This document shows positions 13,114-24,106 of a stretch of DNA of 64,000 nucleotides, in pieces. Under the pieces are notes generated by a model. That model was not told the DNA's origin and did no database searches. It worked only from the letters and a program-made list of their open reading frames with translations. The stretch spans positions 1,733,894 to 1,797,893 of the forward strand of contig CM057063.1 in NCBI GenBank assembly GCA_029945375.1, read 5' to 3'. This DNA is from Agaricus subrufescens (Eukaryota > Basidiomycota > Agaricomycetes > Agaricales > Agaricaceae). A program made the position numbers and the translations under genes. The stretch's first letter is position 1. The number at the start of each line of letters is the position of its first letter.

Positions 13114-14648
13114 TCATTCACACTCTCTACTTGGGTCGTGTTGCGAAATTCCATTAATTCCATTAGATCCGTTACGAAAACTAATAGTAACATCACCACC
13201 TGAGGTGTGAACGATGGCGGTTAAGGTTAAAGTACTGGCATGTCTTGTTCCATTGTTAAAAATGAGCGAGCCATAGGGTTTTGGAGACCGCCAGAATAGC
13301 CAGGTTCGAAGCAGGTTCTACAGGATATAAGTCAGCCAAAGCGAGTAAAAGCAAAGACGGAAATAGCACTGGCACCTTTTGAGTACCAAAGGCAAATGCG
13401 GCAATTATAGACACTAGCATCCGTCGGATCACCTGTTAGCAAGTGAAGACAGCATGGGTCGACAGCGTCACTGACAAGTTGGATAGATAATCGTAAGGAG
13501 TTCATCAAAACTTGGTGTCAATGCCAAAGTGGAGAGTCTAGAAATACAAACCATTATGTTGCCTCTCCTTGGACATAAAAAAATATGCAAGGAGTTTTGA
13601 ACGCTTACGCAAATCCCAAGATAGCAGCAATAGTGCACAGAATGAGCCTGAGGTAAAGAGTAACACAATTTTGACGGTCGTTCTTGTTTAACAGCTTAAG
13701 TACATCCCCCTTTACGATCATCAAGTATCCCGTGTAACCTAGCGAGGTTACATGAAATACTAATCAGCGCTCACGCACAAACACCCACCTTCCAGTACGA
13801 GTATAACGGCCATGTCAAGCATAACAACCGATGCAGTAACCAGGTTCCTATTCCATGAGATACTTCAACTGACCCGCCAAGAAGGATGAGGGATGGGAGG
13901 GGGAGATACCGACGGTGTACGATCAGTGAGGTGACAATAAAAGCCTGACATCTCCCCCTGAACCTGCGAGAGCCGATCTCCGAGAAAGGTAAACTGGACA
14001 CAATGTCCTGAGACTTCCTGTAGGTCAAGAATAGGCAATCCCACCCCAATAAAACCTCAACAACAATCGCAAGGAATGTGACCCAACGGGCGACTGCAAG
14101 CTTCAGATCCAGTATAAGCATTCCACGAACCAGCATCAACGTCTTGAGCTTACCGAGGCCACTCTTGTTGAACTGGCTTGTATCGGTCTCCCGGATAGGA
14201 AGCTATAAAATACCAAAAGAAACTGGTGCGTCATATTAGAAATGCAAACTGTTGCCTGCTTGAATGCACTCACTTCAATATAATAACGTAATGTGGCCGT
14301 CGCCGCACTTTGAGGTTAGAAAAATTATCAAGAGTAAAACTTATGCGGTAGGCCCCAAACTTACAGAGGAGGACCTGCATATACCAGGGTGGCCTGTGCC
14401 AAACAGATCGGAACAGCCTGGAGGATCTAGGCCCTCTTGCTTCCCTACCAGAAGACCATAGCTCGCAGAGTACACCAACCATGCTATTATCAAGCTATAC
14501 CACACAGAGCTCCTCTGGACTGCTTTGAGAGAGCCGCAGGGAGAAGGGTAAGCAAGAACAGGATAAATCCCAGTAGAGAGAGGACATCAAAAACAGTTAT
14601 GAGGGTATGATGTCGCGGCTCTAGTGCATCGCGATCCGAAGTTACGGT
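13114..14648 (-). pseudogene. 7TM GPCR-like paralogue A, exon 1 disrupted
   Basis: This is the fourth, most 3' member of the tandem array. Exons 2-9 (14307-14274, 14222-14154, 14100-13910, 13847-13789, 13738-13609, 13537-13476, 13413-13376, 13317-13114) are intact and keep the phases of paralogue B. They end with WLFWRSPKPYGSLIFNNGTR and a TGA at 13116-13114. Exon 1 (about 14648-14365) is damaged. The homologous start codon is replaced by ACC, one base is missing near 14525, and about four extra bases lie near 14410-14425. The unshifted frame therefore meets a stop near 14490. The two indels together restore frame, which argues for decay of a once normal exon. A sequencing or assembly error would be the alternative explanation for at least one of them. 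Confidence 0.72.
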
Positions 14649-15145
14649 GAAGTATTCATAGTAGCAATCATAATTAATTATACCGGGGAAGATGAGTGTG
14701 GGGACTGCTGTCTCGAAATAAGCTGAGAGAAAGGCTATGAGAATGGAATAAGGGGGAGAAAGCTTGGGCGCTGTACTTGTCAAACATGTCGGTAAAAATT
14801 TATTATAGAGGTCATAATTCCAGTGTTTCATGTCGCCTGCCTATGAAGTAAAGCCAAGCTAGCCTGATTGGAGAACATGAGAGTTTCTCATTGACGGTAG
14901 CGCGATGCGTTAGCTAATCAGTCACTGATTGATTACACATACCGCTTTTGGCATTAATTGTAGGGTTTCAGTCAGTATCGATTATTGGTTGTTACATATA
15001 ATACATTTCACTTCAATTATTTATCTACCGTTATGATACCAAGAGCCATTAAGTACATGCAGAGGATAGGCCACATCAATCCATTTCATAACCTAGGTCT
15101 AAGGCATCAGAAAGAATGGGAATCGAACGATTGATCTCCTCATCA
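14649..15145. other. Spacer between 7TM paralogues A and B
   Basis: These 497 bp contain the 5' flank of paralogue A and the 3' flank of B. An open frame runs upstream of A to 14831 but does not resemble the family. Nothing else was seen. Confidence 0.4.
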
Positions 15146-16717
15146 TTAACATTCTTCACTTCGATTTTGCTGCACAACTCCACTGGATCCATTATTATTA
15201 TCAGGATTAGTAGTTATATCACCGTTTGAGGTATAAAAGACGGCGGTTGAAATTATAATACTATCATTTCTTGTTCCGTTGTTAAAAATGAGTGTGCCAT
15301 AAGGTTGTGGCGACCGCCAGAAAAGCCAGCTTCTAAGCAGATCCTATATAGAAAAAAGTTAGCTAAAGCGACATTTTCGACGCCCATAAGGTGTTACCTC
15401 CGCGGCGCCGCCGAGCAAAGGTAAAGATGGATATACCCACCTTCTGAGTTCCGAATGCGAATGCGATAATAATAGGCACTGGCATCAGTATATCCACATG
15501 TTAAACGACAACGACAGCATTGATCGACAGTGACACTGACAAGTTGGATAGATAAACGTAGGGAGATCATCAGGATCATTTGGTGTAAGTGCCAAGGTGG
15601 AGAACCTAGAATCACGAATCATCATGTCACTTCTCTTGAGACATGGGAGAATATGCAAAAAGTTCGGATCGCTTACACAAATGCCAGGATAGCCGCAATA
15701 GTACACAGGATGAGCCTGAGATAAACTGTAATGAAAATTTGACGGTCGTTCTTGTTTAACAGCTTGAATACATCCCAGTTTACAAGCATCAAATATCCTG
15801 TATAACCTAGGGAAGCTCCGTGAAACAACGCTCAGTTTCTATTGAGTTTGACAAATACTCACTTTCCAATGAGAGGAGAAGAACCATGTCAACAACGATG
15901 AACGAGGCTGAGACCATGCTCCTGTTTCATGAGATAATTCAACTGGTGTGTCACGGAGGAAAATGATAGGAAGTAATACGCACGGGGTATGATCAGTAAG
16001 GTGGCAATAAAAGCCCAAAGACGTTCGCTTAACCTCTGGGAGGTGATCTCCGACGAAGACGAACTGGATTAACTCATTGAGACAGATAGCTTGCGCGTCG
16101 AGCAGGAAACGTCCCACCAGTAAGACTTGACTAGCGATCCCAAGAAACGCGACCCAAGGAGTGACTACAAGCTGCCGAGCGAGGATAAGCACTTCAAAAA
16201 AACGACACCTACATCTTGAGCTTACCAAAACCACTCTAGTAGAACTAGGTTGTGTCGGCCTTCCAGACCGAAAATTGTAAAACGCGAGAAAAAACTAGTA
16301 CGCCATATAAGAAATGCACATTGCTTGAACTCGCAGGCTCACTTCAATGTAATAACATACTGTGGCTGTCGACGCCCTTTTGGGCCGAAAATATTATTAC
16401 GATTAGATTTTGTACGTCTAAAATTTTTTAACTTACAACGTCGGAGTTGAGTATATCAAGGTGGCCTGTGTCAAACAAATGGGAAGCGGAGGATCCGGGC
16501 CTTCCTGCTTCCCTACCAAGAGGCCATAGGTCGTAGTATACAATAACCATGCTATGATCAAGTTATACCACATAACGCTCCTTTGAACTGCCTTGGAGAG
16601 AGCGGCGGAGAGAAGCGTAAGCAAGAACAGGAGAAACCCCGCTAGTGCGAATACATCAAACACAATCATGAGAGAATGATTTCGGGACTCTAGAGCATCG
16701 TGGTCCAAAGTTTCCAT
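15146..16717 (-). CDS. 7TM GPCR-like protein, paralogue B
   Basis: Nine exons (16717-16437, 16376-16343, 16294-16226, 16171-15984, 15921-15863, 15806-15677, 15605-15541, 15478-15441, 15343-15146) give 353 aa. Hydrophobic segments lie at VFDVFALAGFLLFLLTLL, WYNLIIAWLLYTTTYGLLVG, the QATLIYSTPTLASTATVCYY block, VVTPWVAFLGIASQVLLV, the VSASFIVVDMVLLLSL block, YLRLILCTIAAILAFV and LPIIIAFAFGTQK, seven in all. Signature blocks shared by all paralogues are GLLVGKQEGPDPP after TM2 and FGTQK after TM7. The extracellular or intracellular tail is Asn/Ser rich. I assign it to the GPCR-like 7TM proteins often expanded in Agaricomycetes; ligand and coupling are unknown. The TAA stop is at 15148-15146. Confidence 0.82.
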
Positions 16718-17361
16718 GATGCGGGCTGTATGGTAGATCAATCGTGACGGGAAGAGGAAATGCGATGAGTACGGCGTGAATTTGAGAAAGAAGCTTGCAA
16801 GGATGAGATAGGGTCACGGTGTAGGAAAACTGGGGTCTTCAACTCGCCAAATACGTCGGCAGGAGTCTATTATACAAGTCCCGAATCCAGCTTCTTATGT
16901 TGCCCGCCGGTGAGGTCGAACCAAAGTGGTCTAAAATTGGAGGACATGGGAGTTTTTCACTGACAGCGGCGCACAACTTGAATACGTTACAGGGTTACGT
17001 GACTTAAGTAACATGAATAAATTATTGGAGGTCCGTAATCCGTCGGCTATTCTTCCTCCTTTCCCGCTCTCGAGTCTGAGACTTAGGTTCGGTGAAGAAT
17101 ACTATATCTCCATCTCGGATACCAAAAATGGGAGGATACATGAGCGTCTAGGATGATACATTACAATGACAGCGTGTGAAGGAAAACGCATTAAATCCCC
17201 AAGTATGTTAAACAAAATGATAAACGCTGCCAGATGACCAAGACCGAATTCCAAAGACCCGTGATAAATGAAAAATAGCCCCTTTGAAACACATTCCGCT
17301 ATGCGACAGGACTGTTTCGAAGGGCGGGGACTAAAATACAAATTCAAAAAGCTGTCGCATG
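16718..17361. other. Spacer between 7TM paralogues B and C
   Basis: These 644 bp hold the promoter of B and the 3' flank of C. Short minus-strand frames (for example 17102-17365) have no family resemblance and are treated as noise. Confidence 0.4.
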
Positions 17362-18924
17362 TCAACTCCCTGTTCCGAGTTTGGATACCGTTCCGTCCTT
17401 TGGAAGGTCCAGGTGAATTATACCATAGGACGACGTTCCTCGATTGACATTCTGTATTGTTTGTGATGACATCGATGATGATATCACCGGTTTAATCGAG
17501 TCTGCTGGAGGATGATCTTTTGGTTCGATTGACTGCATTTCAGAACTCGTCAACGTATCAGCAACAGTGACCCCAGCGGTGTAGATGTTGGTCGTGATCA
17601 TATTGCCGCTGGTGTAAAATATTGTGCGAGACGGTTCCGAAGGTTTCCAGAATATCCAGGCACGAAGAACATCCTATTTATCTCGTGAGCCCGGGTTTGA
17701 ACTAATCGATATTTGATCGATTTACCTTCTGGGTCCCAAACGAGAAGGCAATGAAGATAGGAACTGCCCTTATGTCAGCATTGACGCGTACGGTATTCAG
17801 CTCCAGTGACCTACGGGTAGGGTACACAATGGGAATACTACCAGTATTATCAGCCTTGGGTAAAACGAAGTCTAACGTGGAGAATCTGATGGGGGCATCA
17901 GCTAAAGTTAGTTGTTAGAACTATTTCAGTAAGACTCACGCAAAAGCTAAAACCGCAGCAAGTGTGCAAACCATTAGGCGAAGGTATACGGTGAGAATAA
18001 GCTGGCAGTCTGCTCGTTCCAGTCGCTTGAACACCTCCCAATTTCGGTACATGACAATTCCAGTCCAAACTGAGAAGAGAGAGAACTCTTGATTCAGCAT
18101 AGCCTCTCAAAATATAAAACAACAACAACATACTTTCCAAAGGAAGTAAGATCACGGCGTTAGTCAAGACGGTAGATGCAGTCACAGTGTTTCTGCCCAG
18201 GAGTAAACAAATTCACGGCAAATATTGGGACATTCACTGTACTCACGGTATACCAGTCTCAAGATGACAGTAGAAGCCAGTATAAGCGCGCAGGACATGA
18301 CTTTTACCAACGTAAGCAAACTGAGTTCATTAGTAGAGCATAAAGATCATCTGCAGTAGTCGTACCAGCAGCACTTCGATAATAATGGCCAGGAAAATCA
18401 GCCACGGCACGATGCATAGCTAACACCAGTTTAGTCAGTATGTTCAATGTGTTTGGGCCTATCCTTTGACTGACCACAAATTTCACTACAGTCTTTGGTT
18501 GCCTTAGAGTTCCAGTCCTGATCCCAGAGATGATCAAATAGAACTGCGGTATCTAAGCGAGCAGCAACGCCGGGACAAATCGATATATACCTCTATGCAA
18601 TAGCAAACCATGCTCGTCGAAACTCTACCGTGATGTGAGCCTTAGCAGAAGTAGTTGTAATGAGACTCACAAAGCGGGAACAGCGTACACCAGGAGTGCC
18701 TGCAACGTACATAGTCCAGAGGGGGGTTCCGGTCCTTCTTGCTTTCCAATCAACAACATATAGCTTACGGTATAGACAAGCCACCCCGTCATTAGACTGT
18801 ACCACCCAAGACTCCGTTGGACGCCTCGGGAGAATATCGCGGGTAGAAAGCTGCAGACGAATAAGATCATGGCGGTTAGCGCGACCGCGTCATACAAAAC
18901 AACGATTGTATGATGACTTGGCAT
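17362..18924 (-). CDS. 7TM GPCR-like protein, paralogue C
   Basis: Ten exons (18924-18671, 18624-18591, 18543-18475, 18419-18366, 18320-18247, 18192-18134, 18069-17940, 17885-17815, 17763-17726, 17673-17362) give 364 aa. It starts MPSHHTIVVLYDAVALTAM. Seven hydrophobic segments are visible, with GKQEGPEPPSGLC after TM2, PWLIFLAIIIEVLL as TM4 and LPIFIAFSFGTQK as TM7. Exon lengths of 34, 69, 59, 130 and 38 nt match those of paralogue B, showing duplication of the whole gene. The last exon is longest in this copy and encodes a Ser/Thr-rich tail that could be a phosphorylation target. The exon 8 start at 17885 is set by phase, because the earlier AG would bring in a stop. Confidence 0.82.
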
Positions 18925-19847
18925 GGCGAACCTATAAGCCAGCCAGGGTTGAGGTATCGCGGTAATGGATATGAGGGGGGAAGTACTAGGAAGTGAGCAT
19001 TTGGGCGTCGAAGTCAAAGCCTTCTTGTTCTTGGCGAAAGTTTATTTTCTCCTGACTTTCTCCGAACATCTGGCACTATAAAAGGAGATATCATACTAAG
19101 GGCTTTTCTTTTTTTCACAGAAGCAACAAGGTCTCTGTGGCCGCGGAGCACAAATCAGGTAATTACATCAGCCGATCAAGAAACAATGGTGGACGGAGTC
19201 GTCTCGGACTTTGAAATCAAATACTAAATCTGATTGAATTCCTTACGAGAGGCTCTCAAGCTGGTCCAATTCCCACTTCTCTAAAAGCGTAATCGACAGA
19301 TGTCATAGAACGTGTTACAGAACTGACGTTGGGCTGTGGCTCGAAGTCGCTGAGCACCAGGATCAGGGAAATTGTTAACCCCCTTCTGGTGGAATTCGGC
19401 CCAAAACCGGTCCCCGGAGACTTCAAGCTGAAACGCGCGGTAGCGAGTACCAATCGACGAGTTAGTTCGGTTGGATGCGATCAGCACGCTCGAATTCATC
19501 CTAACCTTTTCCCAGTGGGTACTCTAGGTTCCTGCGACAAAGATACAGCTCAAGGTCTTGTATCAAGTACAACCGCATAAGGCATAGTTGTCCTCTATTA
19601 TTGGAGTCATATGCAGAGGAGCGCAGGTAAATCAGGTTCAAATTTCCAAATTAAACATTGATACATTCAGATATCAGTTGTCGTGAAGACGTCCTACTCG
19701 GATCAGATACGGAATGTAAGTTTTCATCCAATAAGCGGTCGTTATTTACGTTATACACAGGAATGTGTCTAATGAGCACATACATAAAGAATTTGGTTTA
19801 AAGAGTCCGAGGTATTCAAAGCATCAAATTTGTCCAGAGTTTTAGGT
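18925..19847. other. Spacer between 7TM paralogues C and D, possible gene relic
   Basis: This 923 bp spacer is longer than the others in the array. A minus-strand frame at 19281-19499 reads like protein (FQLEVSGDRFWAEFHQKG) and overlaps a plus-strand frame of similar length. I see no start, splice partners or family match, so it may be a relic. A TATAAAAGG-like box at 19077-19085 lies upstream of no recognised plus-strand gene. Confidence 0.35.
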
Positions 19848-21284
19848 TCATGAAATTGGTAATCGGTGATTGGAAGTTGTTTCCAAGTCGGGAGTCTGAT
19901 TTGATCTGTCTGTCTTGGGCGATCGTGGTAAGCTCCGATCAGTCGTCTGAGAATCGAATGATCCAAGGTTCGACACATCAGATTTTCGACACAGCCAAAC
20001 ATTGAGTAAATCCTTCGAGATATAACAGTTTAAGGTTAAATCAGAATGAATGAACAAAAAGCAAACCTGTTGAGATGCAAATATGAGTGCAAAAGCCATG
20101 GATACTACGAAATGATTCAACTGTCGGCCAGTCAGTCGATCATATGGAGCCTACTCACAGCATGGGAAACTGAGATCTTGAAATTTATTAGTACTAGCTG
20201 TCGTCCTTACTAACGTGATTGCACCCAGTCTGCCATCATTGATGAGCGATTGATCAAGTCGTTGACCGGCGCGCTATTACGAACCCAAAAGCCACAGCAG
20301 CTGCGATAGTGCATGCTGCGATCCGTGAATAGACAGATAAAAATTGCCGAAATTCCACCCTCCCGTAAATTGCCCTAGACCGATAGAGCTGAATACCGGT
20401 CCGGACTGGAAAAATATGAGCGTTAGGAGGTAAAACATCTCAGGGAGGGCCTTTGTGCACGAGCCACGTACTCTCCAGAGGTATTAAAATAATCATCGCC
20501 AAAATCACGATGGCCGAATTTACGAGGCTCCTACTTATGGATCAGTCTAACCTTTAAGCATAATATAGAGAAGAGACAGACGGAACAGGTTTGTCCCGCA
20601 GGTGACAATATAGATTGGATGGGTTTCTTTCTACAACAGGGTCGGCTTTACTCAACACAATCATCTGAAGACTTGGCATCAAGTACTGTATCTCAGCGCA
20701 TGATAAAATGGACTTACAACAATTATTTCAATGTCAGCCGCAAGGTGAAGGAACCATGGGAACAGCAGTATCTATTTGTAGCTCTTGGTGTTCTGTGAGT
20801 CTAATCTTCATTTATCACTCACCAGCCAAGTCACCCATGGTCGGATCGTTCGACGTTGGACAGGGTCCCAGCAACTGCCTAGGTAGAACTGACGCAGAAT
20901 GGTGAACGTTGGTAATTTTATTCAGTTAAATTTTTGATAACTTACATCGAGATAGAAACACAATGTACCCACTGAAACTCTTGAATAGACAAGGTGAATA
21001 AGAGGGAAAGATCTACAGCGGATTTCTCACAGAGGGGGGGCCGCGTAAATCAACAAGGTTTGGAAGTAACATAGGCCTGCACTAGGTTCAGGGCCTGTGT
21101 GTTTCCCGACCAGTAAACCGTAGGAGAGTGCATAAACCAGCCAGTATGTCATCATGCTGAACCAGCCTTTGCCTCGATATAATCGCTTCGAAATCTTCAC
21201 GGTCAACATAGTGATGAAGAGGATAAGAGCTGAAGCAAATGCGAGAACATCGTAGGCAATGATGTAAGCTGGAAGGCCGGTCAT
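19848..21284 (-). CDS. 7TM GPCR-like protein, paralogue D
   Basis: Ten exons (21284-21031, 20979-20946, 20888-20823, 20771-20718, 20664-20582, 20530-20472, 20405-20285, 20229-20159, 20104-20067, 20012-19848) give 314 aa. It starts MTGLPAYIIAYDVLAFASA and carries GLLVGKHTGPEPSAGLCYFQ. Exons 1, 2, 4, 6, 8 and 9 have exactly the lengths seen in paralogue C (254, 34, 54, 59, 71, 38 nt). All seven hydrophobic segments are present. Two donors are weak (GTCTGT after exon 5, GTTCGT after exon 7) and were chosen by phase and alignment. The cytoplasmic tail is short and Asp/Ser/Arg rich. This is the most diverged member and the first gene of the array in transcription order. Confidence 0.78.
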
Positions 21285-21877
21285 TATACATGCGAGGAGG
21301 GCAATTAAGCCAGTGGGGTAGGGACGAATGCGAGAGGGGGTAAGGGACAGATGGCAAATCAAAATTTAAGGGCCATTGAGGACTTGATGTTCAAGTAGGC
21401 TTCCGAGGAACCTAGAATAGAGCTGATACAAATGTTACTCTATCCACATCATCATGATTGACAAGACGTCTCGTATTGTTCGACGGTTAGATATTAGTGT
21501 GTGTGGGAGTATAAGAAGGTTAGCTGTAAGAAGAATAATGATCCCGCGTCCACCCACGAAAACAAGCTATTCTGAAGAGCACTGATGCTCATGGGATAAG
21601 TTGCCCGCCTGGGTTCATTTGTGCTGCAGGCTCTCAATTGTGAGGGGAGTAGAAGATACTAAAATTTGACTGCAATTAAGCCAAGCCAGGGGACAATAGA
21701 TCCAGGACCAGAGATCAGAGGCAGGTTATGTTTCGCTGGGATTGTTTGTAGAGAATGATGTTATGTATAAATATTTGTACAGGCTCATCTCCGACTTGAC
21801 TCACCTCACTCACACCCCTTTGTATTGATAGATCTCAATTCTGATCTTCTCGTAGGCTGTTGGTCAAGTATCTGCAT
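21285..21877. other. Divergent intergenic between paralogue D and hypothetical gene
   Basis: These 593 bp lie between the starts of two divergently oriented genes. No coding signal is seen. Confidence 0.4.
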
Positions 21878-22851
21878 ATGTCTGATTATGAAGCAATAGT
21901 ACGTTGCCCCCTCACATCTGTTACATCATGCGTTTTGATTAAATTGCCTAGGTAGTGCGGAAGCGACGGCGGAGGGCAATTGACCCATCCCTCGGATACT
22001 ATATTGCAAACAAGGCAAACAGCCCAGAACGCAGCAAATCACTCAATACGGCGGTGATTGTCCCTAGTCCAATGCCCGCAGACAGCAAGAACGGAAGGCA
22101 ACACATGTATACCGTACCTGAATTATTTTAGGTTAACTTGACCTATTTAGGATGAGGACACCTACTTGTTTGGTGACTGTGGACGATTTCCTACGGGTGC
22201 AGAAGGATATAAGCAGCAGACCTCAAAAAAAGTATAAGAGCGAAAATCAAAACACCCGACGAGGTCTGTTCTTCAGTCATCTCAGTTTGCGAGTTTCAAG
22301 TTGCGCTAATCTATTCGGTAGACTATCTTCGTTTACGTTCACGGACAGTCACAAGGACAGAACCATCCGATTCAAACAGTCAAGGATCTCAACTGTCGAC
22401 CAAATTTTCTCACAGTAGGAGGAAGCGTCGCTTTAAACAGCGCATATATGAGGCTGCAATAGCAACCTGTGTCGATCCCATCAGAACTCTCGCTCAACCA
22501 GTCGACACGCCTCAGTCAAGGCTACCACTACACTTCGAGACAGTGGATCCCCTGTGTGTTCGCAATGTGCCTGTTACCGAACGAAAGCTTCGGGTGGTCA
22601 ACCCTCTGAAACCATCGTGCTTTGCTGGTTCCAGAGGTCATAGTGAACAGCGACTTCCCATGACTCGTTGGCAAGTATCCCCGCCTTTGAACACAGCCCA
22701 GAGGGAGGATCACAATTCGTCAGAAGCTTCCCATCGATTGACAGGCGACGAACAAGCACAGCTGATGGCGCCACCCCCTCTGGACTTTGTCCCCCTTTCT
22801 CGTGCAGAGACTGCATACAGAATTATGTTTCCTCCTCCACTCCAGCAGTAA
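21878..22851 (+). CDS. Hypothetical protein with basic N-terminus
   Basis: I do not recognise the family. Exons 21878-21898, 21952-22113 and 22151-22231 join in phase to give MSDYEAIVVRKRRRRAIDPS, a short start followed by a strongly basic run like a nuclear localisation signal, then an AIVPSPMPADSK-like Pro/Ser stretch. A 3' exon from about 22418 to the TAA at 22849-22851 is also protein-like: RRKRRFKQRIYEAAIA, then LPLHFETVDPLCVRNVPVTE, ending APPPLDFVPLSRAETAYRIM. The middle (22232-22417) could not be joined uniquely, because two frames are open there (22152-22418 is one). The gene may encode a small nuclear protein. Exon boundaries in the middle are unresolved. Confidence 0.5.
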
Positions 22852-23103
22852 ACATGCCGATTTCCCTATCCTGCTAGGTCGATATATCCATAGGGCCCTT
22901 GGGAGGATATTGAAGCCACTTGATTACTACTTGTTGACGTAGTCCTACTTCACATTGACATGTCAGGACGTAAACAACCTTCACGCAACCGACACGCGCT
23001 GGCGCTACAATAGTAGCCTAAATGGTTCTTTCATATCCACTGTTCTATGACGGCAGTCCATGCATAATGTTACAAATTGTATATAAATCAAAACATGCAT
23101 AAG

Positions 23104-24106
23104 TCACATGTTGCCAGATCTTGACCGCGCTTCAACCCGCAGACAGCGCATGTTAGGATAACGCAAAGAGAGCCGGCGACCGTTCATTAATGCCTGAATT
23201 TCGTCAAACTGTAGCAGGAGAGTAAGTACAAACACGCGTTAGAATAGAAAACACGAACCCTGGTGCCATCGGGAAGTGGGATTGTCCTGTGATGCGTGTG
23301 TTCATAGCGTTCCCTGTAGATAATACCATCCTCTTCATTATATTCGACCATTTCTACAGTAGACCACGTCACAGTCAATCGAGACCGATGATATCCTACA
23401 TGGATATCCTCCCTTCGGACTTCCGGGGGCATCTCAAAGGTTGTGACAAGAGACTTTCCATCAGTCGATTCGCGGATGTTCGATCTAGCAAGGTATATTG
23501 AGTAGAAGTACTTTGATTTGATACAAGGTTCACGCACATGGATTTTGGTTTTTTGATCCTGGCCGGAGAAACTTGGGTTTCCATGACAGGGATATGAACA
23601 CTCGGGGTTTCTTCTTGCGAAGGCCCAGATTCATTAGATACCAGCAGCTCCGGAGTGATTTCCTCAAGGGATTGGACCTTGGCCTTTTCCTTGGCCATCT
23701 GACGTTCTTTTTTCTGCCTGATAGTACTCCATATATCGTCCAACGATAAAGTGTTGGCAGGAGGCTCCGGGCTAGCGAACGGTTCTGTCGCCTCCGTCGG
23801 TTCGGTAGCGTGATCGACATTATTAATTGAGGAGCCGCCTGTATGAGGGAGGTTGTAAAAATGATGGTTATTGGCCTCAGGAAAATAGCTGGATGTCATG
23901 GATGTTGACTGGTGTTGGTAACGGAATCTGCGAGTGTCGAACTCTGACGAACTATCAACACGAGAGGGGTAGTCGATTCCGGTGATAGCGGGGGTGGCTG
24001 TTGGTGACAGCCCAGATTTACCTCGTGGTAGACGACCGGGGGATGTAACACCCCCTGAGCTCGGGCTCGCGTTCAGGTATTCACGACCTTGTCCATGAGC
24101 TGGCAT
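23104..24106 (-). CDS. Hsp20/alpha-crystallin-domain protein
   Basis: Three exons (24106-23538, 23484-23259, 23208-23104) give 299 aa. The frame is open further 5' to about 24170 but has no ATG before MPAHGQGREYLNASPSSGG. Residues 1-190 are low complexity (Ser/Pro/Thr), with a charged helix at WSTIRQKKERQMAKEKAK. Residues ~195-265 form an alpha-crystallin-like beta domain: SLVTTFEMPPEVRREDIHVG, RLTVTWSTVEMVEYNEEDG and HHRTIPLPDGTR. The C-terminus is FDEIQALMNGRRLSLRYPNM. Compared with ordinary small heat-shock proteins (150-200 aa) the disordered N-terminus is long. A holdase chaperone or a regulator using the fold as an interaction module are both possible. Confidence 0.75.
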
